Below are positions 55,650 to 63,312 of a stretch of DNA of 64,000 nt, one piece after another. A model generated the notes under the pieces. The model made no database searches. It was not told the origin of the DNA and worked only from the letters and a program-made list of their open reading frames with translations. Origin of the DNA: Rheinheimera aquimaris (lineage in GTDB: Bacteria > Pseudomonadota > Gammaproteobacteria > Enterobacterales > Alteromonadaceae); the NCBI RefSeq assembly GCF_020531985.1, contig NZ_JAJAVQ010000005.1:1-64000 (forward strand), read 5' to 3'. Both the position numbers and the translations under genes were made by a program. Within the stretch, counting starts at the first letter, position 1, and each line of letters starts with the position of its first letter.

Positions 55650-58448
55650 TCAGAAATCGGCGCGCAGCCCCAGGCTGATACGACGGCCCGAGTACTCGTT
55701 CATCGTCGGGAATGCCGGGTCCATAGTGTAGCCGGTGGTTTCCTCGTCGGTCATATTGATGCCTTTTAAGCTCAGCTTAACATTGTCTGTCAGCTGATAA
55801 CCAATGGCGATATCCAGCTGACCATAAGCATCGCGGTACACCGGGTACATGCTGCGCTCAATACGTTCTACATACTTGTCTTTGTAGTTGTACGACAGGC
55901 GCGCGTCGAAGCTGTCATTCTCGTAATAGAATGTCAGGTTATAGGTGCTGTCGGCCAGGCCTTCCGGCGGCGTATCAATACCCAGTGATGATGCGCCTGT
56001 CAGGGTGTTATCCAGTTTGGTGTAGTTAGCGTTAACGCCAAATCCATCCAGGGCATCATGCAGAATAGTCAGCGGGAACTGTGCAATCAGCTCAAGCCCG
56101 GTTACTTTATAAGAGCCGTCAGCATTCACCGGCTGATAAACATCAAAATCGTAGTAACCATCCAGGGTGCCGTTAGCGTTACGTTTTTCTACATCTTTTA
56201 CCACACCTGTCAGTGCTTCACGTACCACACCTTCAATGTCTTTCCAGAAATATGACGCGGCCAGAATACCACCATTTTCAAGATACCATTCCAAACCGGT
56301 TTCCCACTGCTTCGCCATGGTCGGTTTCAGATCCGGGTTACCATCTTTAAAGCGGAACTCGTTCCAGCTGACTGAGCGTTTGTAGGCAATGTCAGTCAGA
56401 GCCGGGCGCATTAAGGTTTCTGATGCCGCCGTGCGCCACAACACGCCATCGAGCAATTCAACCGTCATATTCAGGCTGGGCAGAATGTCGTTGTAGCTAC
56501 CTTCTTTTGAAATCGGCGCTGGCGTATAGCCGTTGGAGCCGTCTTCGTTCTGGATCTGGTGATAACCAAATGAAAGTACTGATGTATCTACCGCCCGCAC
56601 ACCGGCGTTTAGCACAACAGGCTTGCCAGCCAGGGTGAAATCGAAGTTTGCCATTGCATAAAGCGCCAGCACTTCTTCATCTACCCGGTAATAATCGGCT
56701 ACGTTAAATGGCACAGCAAAACCGTCATAACGGAAGGTATCGCGGGCATAGGCGTTAGATACCTGCATCCAGTTTAAATCTTTGGCTTTGTAAGCACCGC
56801 CCGGCACAATATCGGTTACCCATTGCAGCTCGCTGTCGCTAAGCTTACGGCTGTTTACCCAGGATGAGTCTCCCGCCGCTGGCCCCTGAATTTTTGCCGA
56901 GCCAAAATTACGCTCTTTTGATTTATCGGTATAACGGGCCCCAAACTGTACACTGGTCAACGCTGGCATAAACTCAAGCTGCAGCGCTTTTTTTACATCC
57001 AGCTGCAGTGCATATTTGTCATCGCTTACCTCTTCCAGTTCGGTCTCATAAGCTTCAAACAGGTAGCTATCAGCCGCATCGTACATGTCGATACTGGCCG
57101 GATTATCACTCTTAATGGTTTCGCCGCCATTAGCGGTATAACGGGTACGTGACGGCGCATAGGCAACGTGCTTCAGGTTGGCGTAATCTGTGGTTTTCTC
57201 GGCACCGGAGTAACCCGCCAGCGCGCGGATATCAAAACCATTGATCATCCAGTCCATCGTCAGGCTGAACTGACTGTAGTCGGTGTTGTTAATGCGTTCT
57301 TTGCTTAAAAACTCATGTTGTGTCGCCGCGTACGACACATCGGTTAGCACGGTAATGCCGTCTGCAGCCAGGGTGGTATTATCGTAGCTGTGAATTTGTT
57401 CAAAAGTACTGATACTCGAAGCCGAATACGCCGCGGCATCATATTCATCTTCAGTGTTGTCATAGCCACCCAGCATGCCGTCGAACGTCAGGCTGAAGTT
57501 GTTATCCGGCTTATACTGCAAGGATAAAGTCGCGCCCCATTTGTCCTGATCATTTAAGTACACGCGGTCACCGGCTTTATCCAGAAACACAATGCGGTTA
57601 GTGACATCTGTATCAAAACGGTCGTTAATCACAATGCCGGTATCCCGTTCCAGTACGGCGACAGCCTGATCTGCACGAGCCAGCTTGCTGTCTGAGCCTC
57701 GTTGCTCTAAAAAGCGGCCTGACGGGCGGAAATTGATACCTGAGTTAGAGTCAGTTCGGTTAGTACGCTGGGCTTTAGCAAAAGATACCAAAGCGCCCCA
57801 ATCGCCAAAGGTATCGCTAGCTAAAAATGAGAACTTAGGATCAACTTCCTCTGAAATAGAGTTATGCGCACCTTCTGCCGACACGATCAGTTTGCGGCCC
57901 GGGAAATCAAACGGCCTGGCGGTACTTATCTGTACCGAACCGGCGATGCCGCCCTCTTCATCAGCGGCGGTAGGTGATTTTTGTACCGTTACGCTCTGGA
58001 TAATTTCTGAGGCAAAAATATCAAATTCAACATCACGGCCGCCACTGCCTGACGCCGTTGCCAGGTCGTTAATCGATACATGGGTAAATTCAGTAGGCAA
58101 GCTGCGCACATTGACTTTGTCGCCAAGGCCTTTATTACGTTCTATCGTTACACCCGGCATACGCTGCAAGGCTTCCGCCAGGTTTTGCTCGGGAAAATCG
58201 GCGATATCGGTTGCGACAATTGAATCAGAAAAACCTATATTGCTTTGCTTTAAATCGACGGCTTTTTCCAGGCTTTTACTGTAAGAGCCGGTTACCGAAA
58301 TGACTTCCACATTCTGCTCTTCAGCTGTTTGCGCCACGCTGTGCAGCGGCAAACACACCAGACTGCCTAACAACAGCTGATGAATAACTCGGCTTAGGGC
58401 TTTGGGTTGAACTGGCAACGACTGATGATGCTGATTGAGGTACTTCAT
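55650..58448 (-). CDS. TonB-dependent outer-membrane receptor (TIGR01782-like)
   Basis: A 932-residue outer-membrane importer driven by TonB-ExbBD. It has a long signal peptide (about 1-41), then a TonB-box-like VEVISVTGSY. The plug domain includes DFPEQNLAEALQRMPGVTIERNKG and VNVRSLPTEFTHVSINDL. A 22-strand barrel ends in the aromatic terminus RISLGLRADF. The plug resembles the Xanthomonas/Caulobacter TIGR01782 group, often linked to carbohydrate or organic nutrient uptake. The neighbouring phosphoesterase suggests organophosphate, as inference. It has an inverted-repeat leader. Confidence 0.93.
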   Translation of the reverse strand: MKYLNQHHQSLPVQPKALSRVIHQLLLGSLVCLPLHSVAQTAEEQNVEVISVTGSYSKSLEKAVDLKQSNIGFSDSIVATDIADFPEQNLAEALQRMPGVTIERNKGLGDKVNVRSLPTEFTHVSINDLATASGSGGRDVEFDIFASEIIQSVTVQKSPTAADEEGGIAGSVQISTARPFDFPGRKLIVSAEGAHNSISEEVDPKFSFLASDTFGDWGALVSFAKAQRTNRTDSNSGINFRPSGRFLEQRGSDSKLARADQAVAVLERDTGIVINDRFDTDVTNRIVFLDKAGDRVYLNDQDKWGATLSLQYKPDNNFSLTFDGMLGGYDNTEDEYDAAAYSASSISTFEQIHSYDNTTLAADGITVLTDVSYAATQHEFLSKERINNTDYSQFSLTMDWMINGFDIRALAGYSGAEKTTDYANLKHVAYAPSRTRYTANGGETIKSDNPASIDMYDAADSYLFEAYETELEEVSDDKYALQLDVKKALQLEFMPALTSVQFGARYTDKSKERNFGSAKIQGPAAGDSSWVNSRKLSDSELQWVTDIVPGGAYKAKDLNWMQVSNAYARDTFRYDGFAVPFNVADYYRVDEEVLALYAMANFDFTLAGKPVVLNAGVRAVDTSVLSFGYHQIQNEDGSNGYTPAPISKEGSYNDILPSLNMTVELLDGVLWRTAASETLMRPALTDIAYKRSVSWNEFRFKDGNPDLKPTMAKQWETGLEWYLENGGILAASYFWKDIEGVVREALTGVVKDVEKRNANGTLDGYYDFDVYQPVNADGSYKVTGLELIAQFPLTILHDALDGFGVNANYTKLDNTLTGASSLGIDTPPEGLADSTYNLTFYYENDSFDARLSYNYKDKYVERIERSMYPVYRDAYGQLDIAIGYQLTDNVKLSLKGINMTDEETTGYTMDPAFPTMNEYSGRRISLGLRADF

Positions 58449-58455
58449 AGTATTT

Positions 58456-58512
58456 CCGTTTTGTAATATTAGGGGTTAGCGACAAATAGCTGTACCCAAT
58501 ACTACAAAACGG
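58456..58512 (-). promoter_or_regulatory. inverted-repeat leader just upstream of the TonB receptor start
   Basis: CCGTTTTGTA-A-TATT-A-GGGGT (58456-58476) is repeated inverted at 58494-58512 with only a G-for-A change and one gap, enclosing 17 nt. As RNA it forms a 17- to 18-pair hairpin that reaches the GGAAA ribosome site 8 nt before the ATG. As DNA it could be a two-site operator. Upstream are -10 TATAAA (58543-58548, minus) and -35 TTACAT (58567-58572) 18 bp apart. Confidence 0.7.
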
Positions 58513-58609
58513 AGATGATACTTTTATTGCAAAAACTGAATATTTATACCTATTTTGGACATAAATATGTAATATTTATCCTAAAGCTAACAATAGCCAA
58601 ATCAAAGTA

Positions 58610-59764
58610 TTACTCGGCCAATAGCTCATCTTGCCGTTGTGCAGTGGGCATTAGTTCCCGCCACCAGGCATGCTGGCCAGCGCTATACCAGTTCGCCGCC
58701 GTTAAGCTGGCTACCTGACCAAAGTAAGGGGTATATAATGCTACTGCATTTGCCGCCGCAGCGTTACTTACCCGCTCCAGCGGTTCATACCAGGCATGGA
58801 AAGCTAAATCGAAAGTACCGTTATGCACCGGCACCATCACTTTGGCATCAACATCCAGGTGTGCCTGCACGCTTTGCTCTGGCGTCATATGAATGTGTGG
58901 CCAGTCTTTGTCGTAAGCGCCTGTTTCGATAAACGCCACATCAAAGGGGCCATATTTCGTGCCTATTTGTTTAAAACCATCGAAATAGCCAGAGTCACCA
59001 CTGAAATACACTGAGCCGGCAGCCGTTTTAATCACCCAGGAGCCCCACAGCGTAGTGTTGCCATCACCAATACCCCGGCCGGAAAAATGCTGGGTCGGGG
59101 TAAACGCGATCAGCGCATTAGCCGTTGTCAACTCCTGCCACCAGTCAAACTGACTGATCTTTGCCGCTGGCACACCCCATTTTTGTAAATCAGCCTCAAC
59201 CCCAAGCGGCACCAGAAAACGCTGTGTTTTAGCAGCGAGCTGCTTTATGCTGGCTTTATCCAGATGATCGTAATGATTGTGTGAAATCAATACTTTACTA
59301 ATTGGTGGCAGTTCGGCCAGGCTGATAGGCGCCTGGTGAAACCGTTTAGGGCCTAAAAACGAAAACGGCGATGCCCGCTCTGAAAATACCGGGTCAAGCA
59401 GCCAGTATTCACCATATACTTTCAGCAGCACTGACGAATGTCCGAGCTTAACAAAATGCAGGCCGTCGTCTGGCAACGCATCAAGCTCTGCACGGCTGAT
59501 TTGTTTCAGTGGCAACGGCAATGCCGGCACTTTATCAATCGCCGGTTCAGTGTAATAACGCTTGGCAATCGCCAGTGTTTTCATAAAACCGGGCTGTTCA
59601 AACTGCGCCACATTGTAGAATTTACCGTCCTGATAGCGCGCGCTTTGTTGCACGCTCTGGCTGTCAGTTGATGCTGTTATCTGGCTATTCACTATCCACG
59701 CTCCTGCCGCGAGGGCTGTCAGGCTGCACAGCAGCACAGTTATAAATCGGGTGATTAATCGCAT
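58610..59764 (-). CDS. secreted MBL-fold metal-dependent hydrolase (UlaG/NAPE-PLD-like)
   Basis: About 384 residues with a signal peptide or anchor (residues 1-25). A metallo-beta-lactamase fold follows with HxHxDH as HNHYDH (162-167), GDSGYFDGF and VPVHNGTFDLAF as later metal-site segments, and GHSSVLLK near 108. The type resembles UlaG/YycJ- or NAPE-PLD-like hydrolases acting on phosphodiesters or lactones. The substrate is unknown. ATG at 59764 has a GGTAA site; an ATG at 59776 lacks one. It is divergent from a TetR gene. Confidence 0.86.
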   Translation of the reverse strand: MRLITRFITVLLCSLTALAAGAWIVNSQITASTDSQSVQQSARYQDGKFYNVAQFEQPGFMKTLAIAKRYYTEPAIDKVPALPLPLKQISRAELDALPDDGLHFVKLGHSSVLLKVYGEYWLLDPVFSERASPFSFLGPKRFHQAPISLAELPPISKVLISHNHYDHLDKASIKQLAAKTQRFLVPLGVEADLQKWGVPAAKISQFDWWQELTTANALIAFTPTQHFSGRGIGDGNTTLWGSWVIKTAAGSVYFSGDSGYFDGFKQIGTKYGPFDVAFIETGAYDKDWPHIHMTPEQSVQAHLDVDAKVMVPVHNGTFDLAFHAWYEPLERVSNAAAANAVALYTPYFGQVASLTAANWYSAGQHAWWRELMPTAQRQDELLAE

Positions 59765-59795
59765 ACCTGTTACCATCGTTAAACTGTTAACGAAA

Positions 59796-59816
59796 TAAAC
59801 TACACGGTGCAGTTTA
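59796..59816. promoter_or_regulatory. putative TetR-family operator
   Basis: A 21-bp palindrome with arms TAAACT and AGTTTA enclosing CAC/GTG half-sites, with one mismatched pair plus the central base. A second sequence with GTGCA and AAACT/ACTTT parts lies at about 59836-59856, and a perfect CGTTAA/TTAACG palindrome is at 59777-59792. All sit between the divergent MBL and TetR genes. The TetR -10 TACAAT is at 59869-59874. Confidence 0.6.
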
Positions 59817-59898
59817 CATCAAGCAAGCAAAAAGTAAACTGAGTAGTGCACACTTTTTCTGTCTGCGCTACAATGCCTGCGTAATCAGAGGCGAAAAC

Positions 59899-60495
59899 AT
59901 GAAATTATCCGATCAGAAAAGGCTGCAAATCCTTGATGCGGCGGAAGAGTTATTCCACAGCTTTGGCGTAGAGCACACCAGCATGGATCAACTGGCGTTA
60001 CAGGCGCAGGTGTCCAAGCGCACTGTATATAATCACTTCGCGACTAAAGAGCAGCTGTTTCAGGCTATTTTGCAGCGCATGTCTGACAAACTGCGTCAGG
60101 GCGGCGAAGTGCAATTTAACCCGGCGTTACCCATTGCTGAGCAGTTGCGTCGTATCGCCGCTGACGAGGTTGCCCTGCTTAGCTCAGAGGCGCTGTTGCG
60201 GGTAGCCAAAATTGCCATAGTACAGATGATGAAACAGCCTGAACTGGCCCAGACAATGAATGACAACGCGCTGGGCTGTAAACGCTACCTGGCTGATTTT
60301 CTGCAGCAAGCTTGTCAGGCTAACGTGCTGACCATTGCCGATACAGTATTCGCCAGCCAGCAGTTTGTTTATCAGTTAAAATCCTTCGTGTTTTATCCGG
60401 CATTATTTGGTTTACATCAGGCCAGCGCGCCAGAGTTACAACATATTATTGATGAAACCGTAGCGATGTTTTTAGCCCGCTACGGTAATTGCTAA
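59899..60495 (+). CDS. TetR/AcrR-family transcriptional regulator
   Basis: 198 residues. An N-terminal TetR helix-turn-helix (residues about 10-55) has QILDAAEELFHSFGVEHTSMDQLALQAQVSKRTVYNHFATKEQLF. The all-helical ligand and dimer domain follows (AefR-like C-terminal region). It is divergent from the MBL hydrolase gene with palindromic operators between, so it likely represses that gene and itself. The ligand is unknown. ATG follows GAGGCG. Confidence 0.92.
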   Translation: MKLSDQKRLQILDAAEELFHSFGVEHTSMDQLALQAQVSKRTVYNHFATKEQLFQAILQRMSDKLRQGGEVQFNPALPIAEQLRRIAADEVALLSSEALLRVAKIAIVQMMKQPELAQTMNDNALGCKRYLADFLQQACQANVLTIADTVFASQQFVYQLKSFVFYPALFGLHQASAPELQHIIDETVAMFLARYGNC

Positions 60496-60508
60496 CTGCC
60501 GGAAACTA

Positions 60509-60536
60509 ACCAGATGCTTGCTCATATGCGTCTGGT
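60509..60536. terminator. hairpin at convergent tetR / methyltransferase ends
   Basis: ACCAGATGC and GCGTCTGGT form a 9-bp stem with one G-U pair around a 10-nt loop, spanning the methyltransferase stop. No U-tract follows. Confidence 0.4.
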
Positions 60537-61220
60537 GAACCAGCCTTGTAGCAAGCCTGACTGAAAGAACGGTACTGGCAACTCAAAACCGCCAGCAGCA
60601 ATAATTGCCGTAACCTTATCAGCTGACAGCACCGCTACATCTCTGGTATATGCGTCTTTTGTCCTGTCTATCTGTTCAGTTGTGGCCCGTGCGCCAGACA
60701 TAAAAGAACACCACATAGGCAGTAATTCGTCATACTGTACAGACTCCGTATCAGCACAGAGATCAGCAGTAGCTAAAATAGCGCCAAGTTTAAGCTTTCG
60801 GGCTATCTGCTCGAAAAATGCGACACGATCCTGTTGATTAAGTATGAATTGAGACACCAGAAAACACGTAGCAGCATCATAACTGTTGTCAGCTTCAGGT
60901 AACGAGTCCAAAAAACCATGATGGAACTGGCAACGCTCTGCTATACCAGCAGCTTCTGCATTCCGCCGACAAACATCCAACATCGCTAATGACGGCTCTA
61001 CAGCGGTAAAACGCCACCCCGGAAACTTCGCAGCAAGGTAGAGTAGTTCTTTACCTGTGCCCACTCCAACACACAGCACCCTGGCTTTGACACTGAGTGA
61101 TGAAAACACAGATTCAAGTAAAAAATACAACCCAAGATAAACCGGAGCGACTTTTTGCCAACGGCTATCATAATGCTCAGCTTGCCGCTCAAACACCGAG
61201 ACTAAATCTTCAGTATTCAC
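60522..61220 (-). CDS. class I SAM-dependent methyltransferase
   Basis: About 232 residues with the Rossmann SAM site: motif I VLCVGVGTGKELLYLA, an acidic residue after strand 2 (FTAVEPS), and the motif IV segment DAATCFLVSQFIL. The acceptor substrate is unknown. The GTG start at 61220 follows a strong AGGAGG at 4 nt; longer in-frame starts up to 61256 would overlap the preceding gene. It lies 28 nt after the thioredoxin-reductase-like gene, so the two are probably co-transcribed and share the Rrf2-site promoter. Confidence 0.88.
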   Translation of the reverse strand: MNTEDLVSVFERQAEHYDSRWQKVAPVYLGLYFLLESVFSSLSVKARVLCVGVGTGKELLYLAAKFPGWRFTAVEPSLAMLDVCRRNAEAAGIAERCQFHHGFLDSLPEADNSYDAATCFLVSQFILNQQDRVAFFEQIARKLKLGAILATADLCADTESVQYDELLPMWCSFMSGARATTEQIDRTKDAYTRDVAVLSADKVTAIIAAGGFELPVPFFQSGLLQGWFTRRI

Positions 61221-61248
61221 TATGCCTCCTACACCTAATAAATCATGC

Positions 61249-62145
61249 TTAACCAAACATCAGAAAACGGTGCGCTGCTGCTCCGGCTTTTACCCCGGCA
61301 GCGGCTGCCAGCATGGCGTTATGCATGGGGGCAGCCATATCACCGGCAACAAAAACCCCACTGACAGAGCTTTGCTGCATAGCATCGGTTTTAACATAAA
61401 CGCCGGTTGGCCCCTGCTCCAGCTCACAGCCCAGTTGCTGCAGCAGGCTGTGGCCAAAGCTGGTTTCTGACGCAACGTACACCACACCGGTTGCTATCTC
61501 GCGGCCATCCGCCAGTTTTACTGCGCTTACGTTGTCGGCATCACCCAGTATCGCCACCACCGGCGTATGTTCTACCTTAACGCCACGCTTTTGCAGCACA
61601 ACCTGCTGCTCCGGGTCCGGTAAAAACCGGCTCTGGCTGAAATAGGTCACCGGGCCCCAATCCGGCAGAATACCGGCCTGATGCACCGACGCCGCGCCAT
61701 TTGCAATAACCGCTATCGGCTGCTGACGGTATTCATAGCCGTGGCAATACGGACAATGGATCACCGATTTACCCCAGCGCGGCTTCAGGCCGTCGATATC
61801 TGGCAACGTATCCACCAGCCCGGTGGCCAGGATAAGCACTTTAGTCTGATACTGCTGCCCTACTTCGTCTGTCACACTAAAGCCGTTAGCTTGCTGTTGT
61901 GCAGACTGCACCCTGCTCTGACGGAAGGTTACATTGGGGTAGGCCAACAGTTGCTGCCAGGCACGCCCCTGTAGCTCTGCCGGCGCCATGCCATCGGCGG
62001 CAAAAAAGCCGTGTGATGCAGTGGCAAAACGGTTACGCGGCTCGCCGGCATCTATCAGCAGCACCGAACGCTGGCCGCGGGCCAGCTGCATCGCAGCAGA
62101 CAGTCCGGCAAAGCTGCCGCCAATCACTATTGCATCCCACATCAT
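61249..62145 (-). CDS. thioredoxin-reductase-like FAD/NAD(P) oxidoreductase
   Basis: About 298 residues with an N-terminal FAD dinucleotide fold (AIVIGGSFAGLSAAMQLARG) and the redox pair CPYC (C131, C134) in HCPYCHGYEYR. A C-terminal FAD block GVFVAGDMAAPMHNAMLAAAAGVKAG follows. The NAD(P) fold is weakly conserved. It resembles TrxR-like enzymes found beside Rrf2 regulators rather than canonical TrxB (about 315 residues). Three consecutive ATGs lie at 62140-62148, and the second has AGGAG at 6 nt. It is divergent from an Rrf2 gene. Confidence 0.9.
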   Translation of the reverse strand: MMWDAIVIGGSFAGLSAAMQLARGQRSVLLIDAGEPRNRFATASHGFFAADGMAPAELQGRAWQQLLAYPNVTFRQSRVQSAQQQANGFSVTDEVGQQYQTKVLILATGLVDTLPDIDGLKPRWGKSVIHCPYCHGYEYRQQPIAVIANGAASVHQAGILPDWGPVTYFSQSRFLPDPEQQVVLQKRGVKVEHTPVVAILGDADNVSAVKLADGREIATGVVYVASETSFGHSLLQQLGCELEQGPTGVYVKTDAMQQSSVSGVFVAGDMAAPMHNAMLAAAAGVKAGAAAHRFLMFG

Positions 62146-62185
62146 CATCGTCTCCTGTTGATAGCTGTTATCGCGACATCGCAAC

Positions 62186-62249
62186 TTAAGAAACATCATA
62201 AGTTACGTAAAAAGCAAAAACAACTCATGTAACATAAAAAGTTTCTTAA
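62186..62249. promoter_or_regulatory. large inverted repeat, putative Rrf2-regulator operator
   Basis: TTAAGAAAC (62186-62194) is mirrored by GTTTCTTAA (62241-62249), and GTTAC (62202-62206) by GTAAC (62229-62233), with 22 bp between the arms. The arms lie between the divergent trxR-like and Rrf2 genes. The right arm lies just before the -10 TAGAAT (62258-62263) of the Rrf2 gene, so one dimer on each arm could silence both directions. Confidence 0.65.
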
Positions 62250-62293
62250 AACTACGCTAGAATGGCTGACAATCTTTTTCAGATGAGTGTGTT

Positions 62294-62716
62294 ATGCGTA
62301 AAGACAGTCGCTTATCGCGCATGCTACATGTGCTGGTGCATATGCATCATTTAGAGCAGGCGGTAACCTCAGATAACATTGCCATTATGCTGGGCACTAA
62401 CCCTGTAGTAGTGCGCCGCACTATGTCGTTGTTACGGGAGCAAGGCTATGTGAATGCAGTCAAAGGCCACGGTGGCGGCTGGACGCTGGCCAAGCCGCTG
62501 CACTGTATTACTCTGCTGGATATTCATCGCTCGCTCAGTGAAGCCTCACTGTTCACCATAGGTTTAACCGACGAGCACACCAATTGCCCGATTGAAAAAG
62601 CGGTCAACCTGGCCATAGACGATGTACTGCACGAAGCCGGGCAACTGGTGCTGCGCCGTTTTGCTGAAGTGACACTGGATAAACTGGCAGTGGAGTACAC
62701 CGCCAAACTTAGCTGA
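62294..62716 (+). CDS. Rrf2-family transcriptional regulator
   Basis: 140 residues. An N-terminal winged helix (RLSRMLHVLVHMHHLEQAVTSDNIAIMLGTNPVVVRRTMSLL) is followed by the wing GYVNAVKGHGGGWTLAK and a dimerising helix. Only two cysteines (C71, C98) are present, so the three-Cys Fe-S cluster site of IscR/NsrR is absent. It resembles the YwnA-like group that senses thiol or carbonyl stress. The divergent thioredoxin-reductase-like gene supports a redox role, as inference. Confidence 0.9.
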   Translation: MRKDSRLSRMLHVLVHMHHLEQAVTSDNIAIMLGTNPVVVRRTMSLLREQGYVNAVKGHGGGWTLAKPLHCITLLDIHRSLSEASLFTIGLTDEHTNCPIEKAVNLAIDDVLHEAGQLVLRRFAEVTLDKLAVEYTAKLS

Positions 62717-62824
62717 AACAGCGCGCTGCAGAAAATTATTTTGCTGTTGTCGATTTGCCCGCAGCTCAGTCGACTAAGCTGTGACACAAACTACTAACGT
62801 TCTCACAGCCAACAGGAGCATATT

Positions 62825-63277
62825 ATGAGCGGCAATACTGTTACCCTGCACCGGGTGATTAAAGCAAAACCTGAGCGCGTCTACCGGGCCTTTTTAGACC
62901 CCGATGCACTGGTTAAGTGGTGTCCGCCACACGGTTTTACCGGCAAGGTACACAGTATGGATGCCCGCGTAGGCGGTGGCTATAAAATGTCATTTACCAA
63001 TTTTAATACCGGCAGCAGCCACAGCTTTGGCGGCACTTATCTAGAGCTGAAACCTAATGAGCTGATCCGCTATAACGATCAGTTTGACGACCCGAACCTG
63101 CCCGGGCAAATGCAGGTAGTTGTCAGGTTAACGCCAGTGTTATGCGGCACTGAGCTGCGCATTGAGCAAAGCGGGATACCGGAGGCTATACCGGTAGAGT
63201 TTTGCTATGCCGGCTGGCAGGAGTCGTTGCAATTACTGGCGCAACTTACCGAGCCGGAAATTCCGGATCAGGGTTAA
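62825..63277 (+). CDS. SRPBCC/AHSA1-domain protein
   Basis: 150 residues forming one START-like helix-grip fold. The AHSA1 hallmarks RVIKAKPERVYRAFLDPDALVKWCPP (about 10-35), GGGYKMSF, GTYLELKPNELIRYNDQF and a C-terminal GWQESLQLLAQL helix are all seen. These proteins bind hydrophobic ligands or co-chaperone Hsp90, but nothing here identifies the ligand. ATG after CAGGAG. No regulatory partner is obvious, though the Rrf2 gene is 108 nt upstream on the same strand. Confidence 0.88.
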   Translation: MSGNTVTLHRVIKAKPERVYRAFLDPDALVKWCPPHGFTGKVHSMDARVGGGYKMSFTNFNTGSSHSFGGTYLELKPNELIRYNDQFDDPNLPGQMQVVVRLTPVLCGTELRIEQSGIPEAIPVEFCYAGWQESLQLLAQLTEPEIPDQG

Positions 63278-63300
63278 GCGATAACCGGCTTAACCCTTTA
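63270..63300 (+). terminator. terminator after the SRPBCC gene
   Basis: A perfect 10-bp stem AGGGTTAAGC/GCTTAACCCT with an 8-nt loop, spanning the stop codon and followed by TTATC. Confidence 0.75.
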
Positions 63301-63312
63301 TCAGTGTTTATG

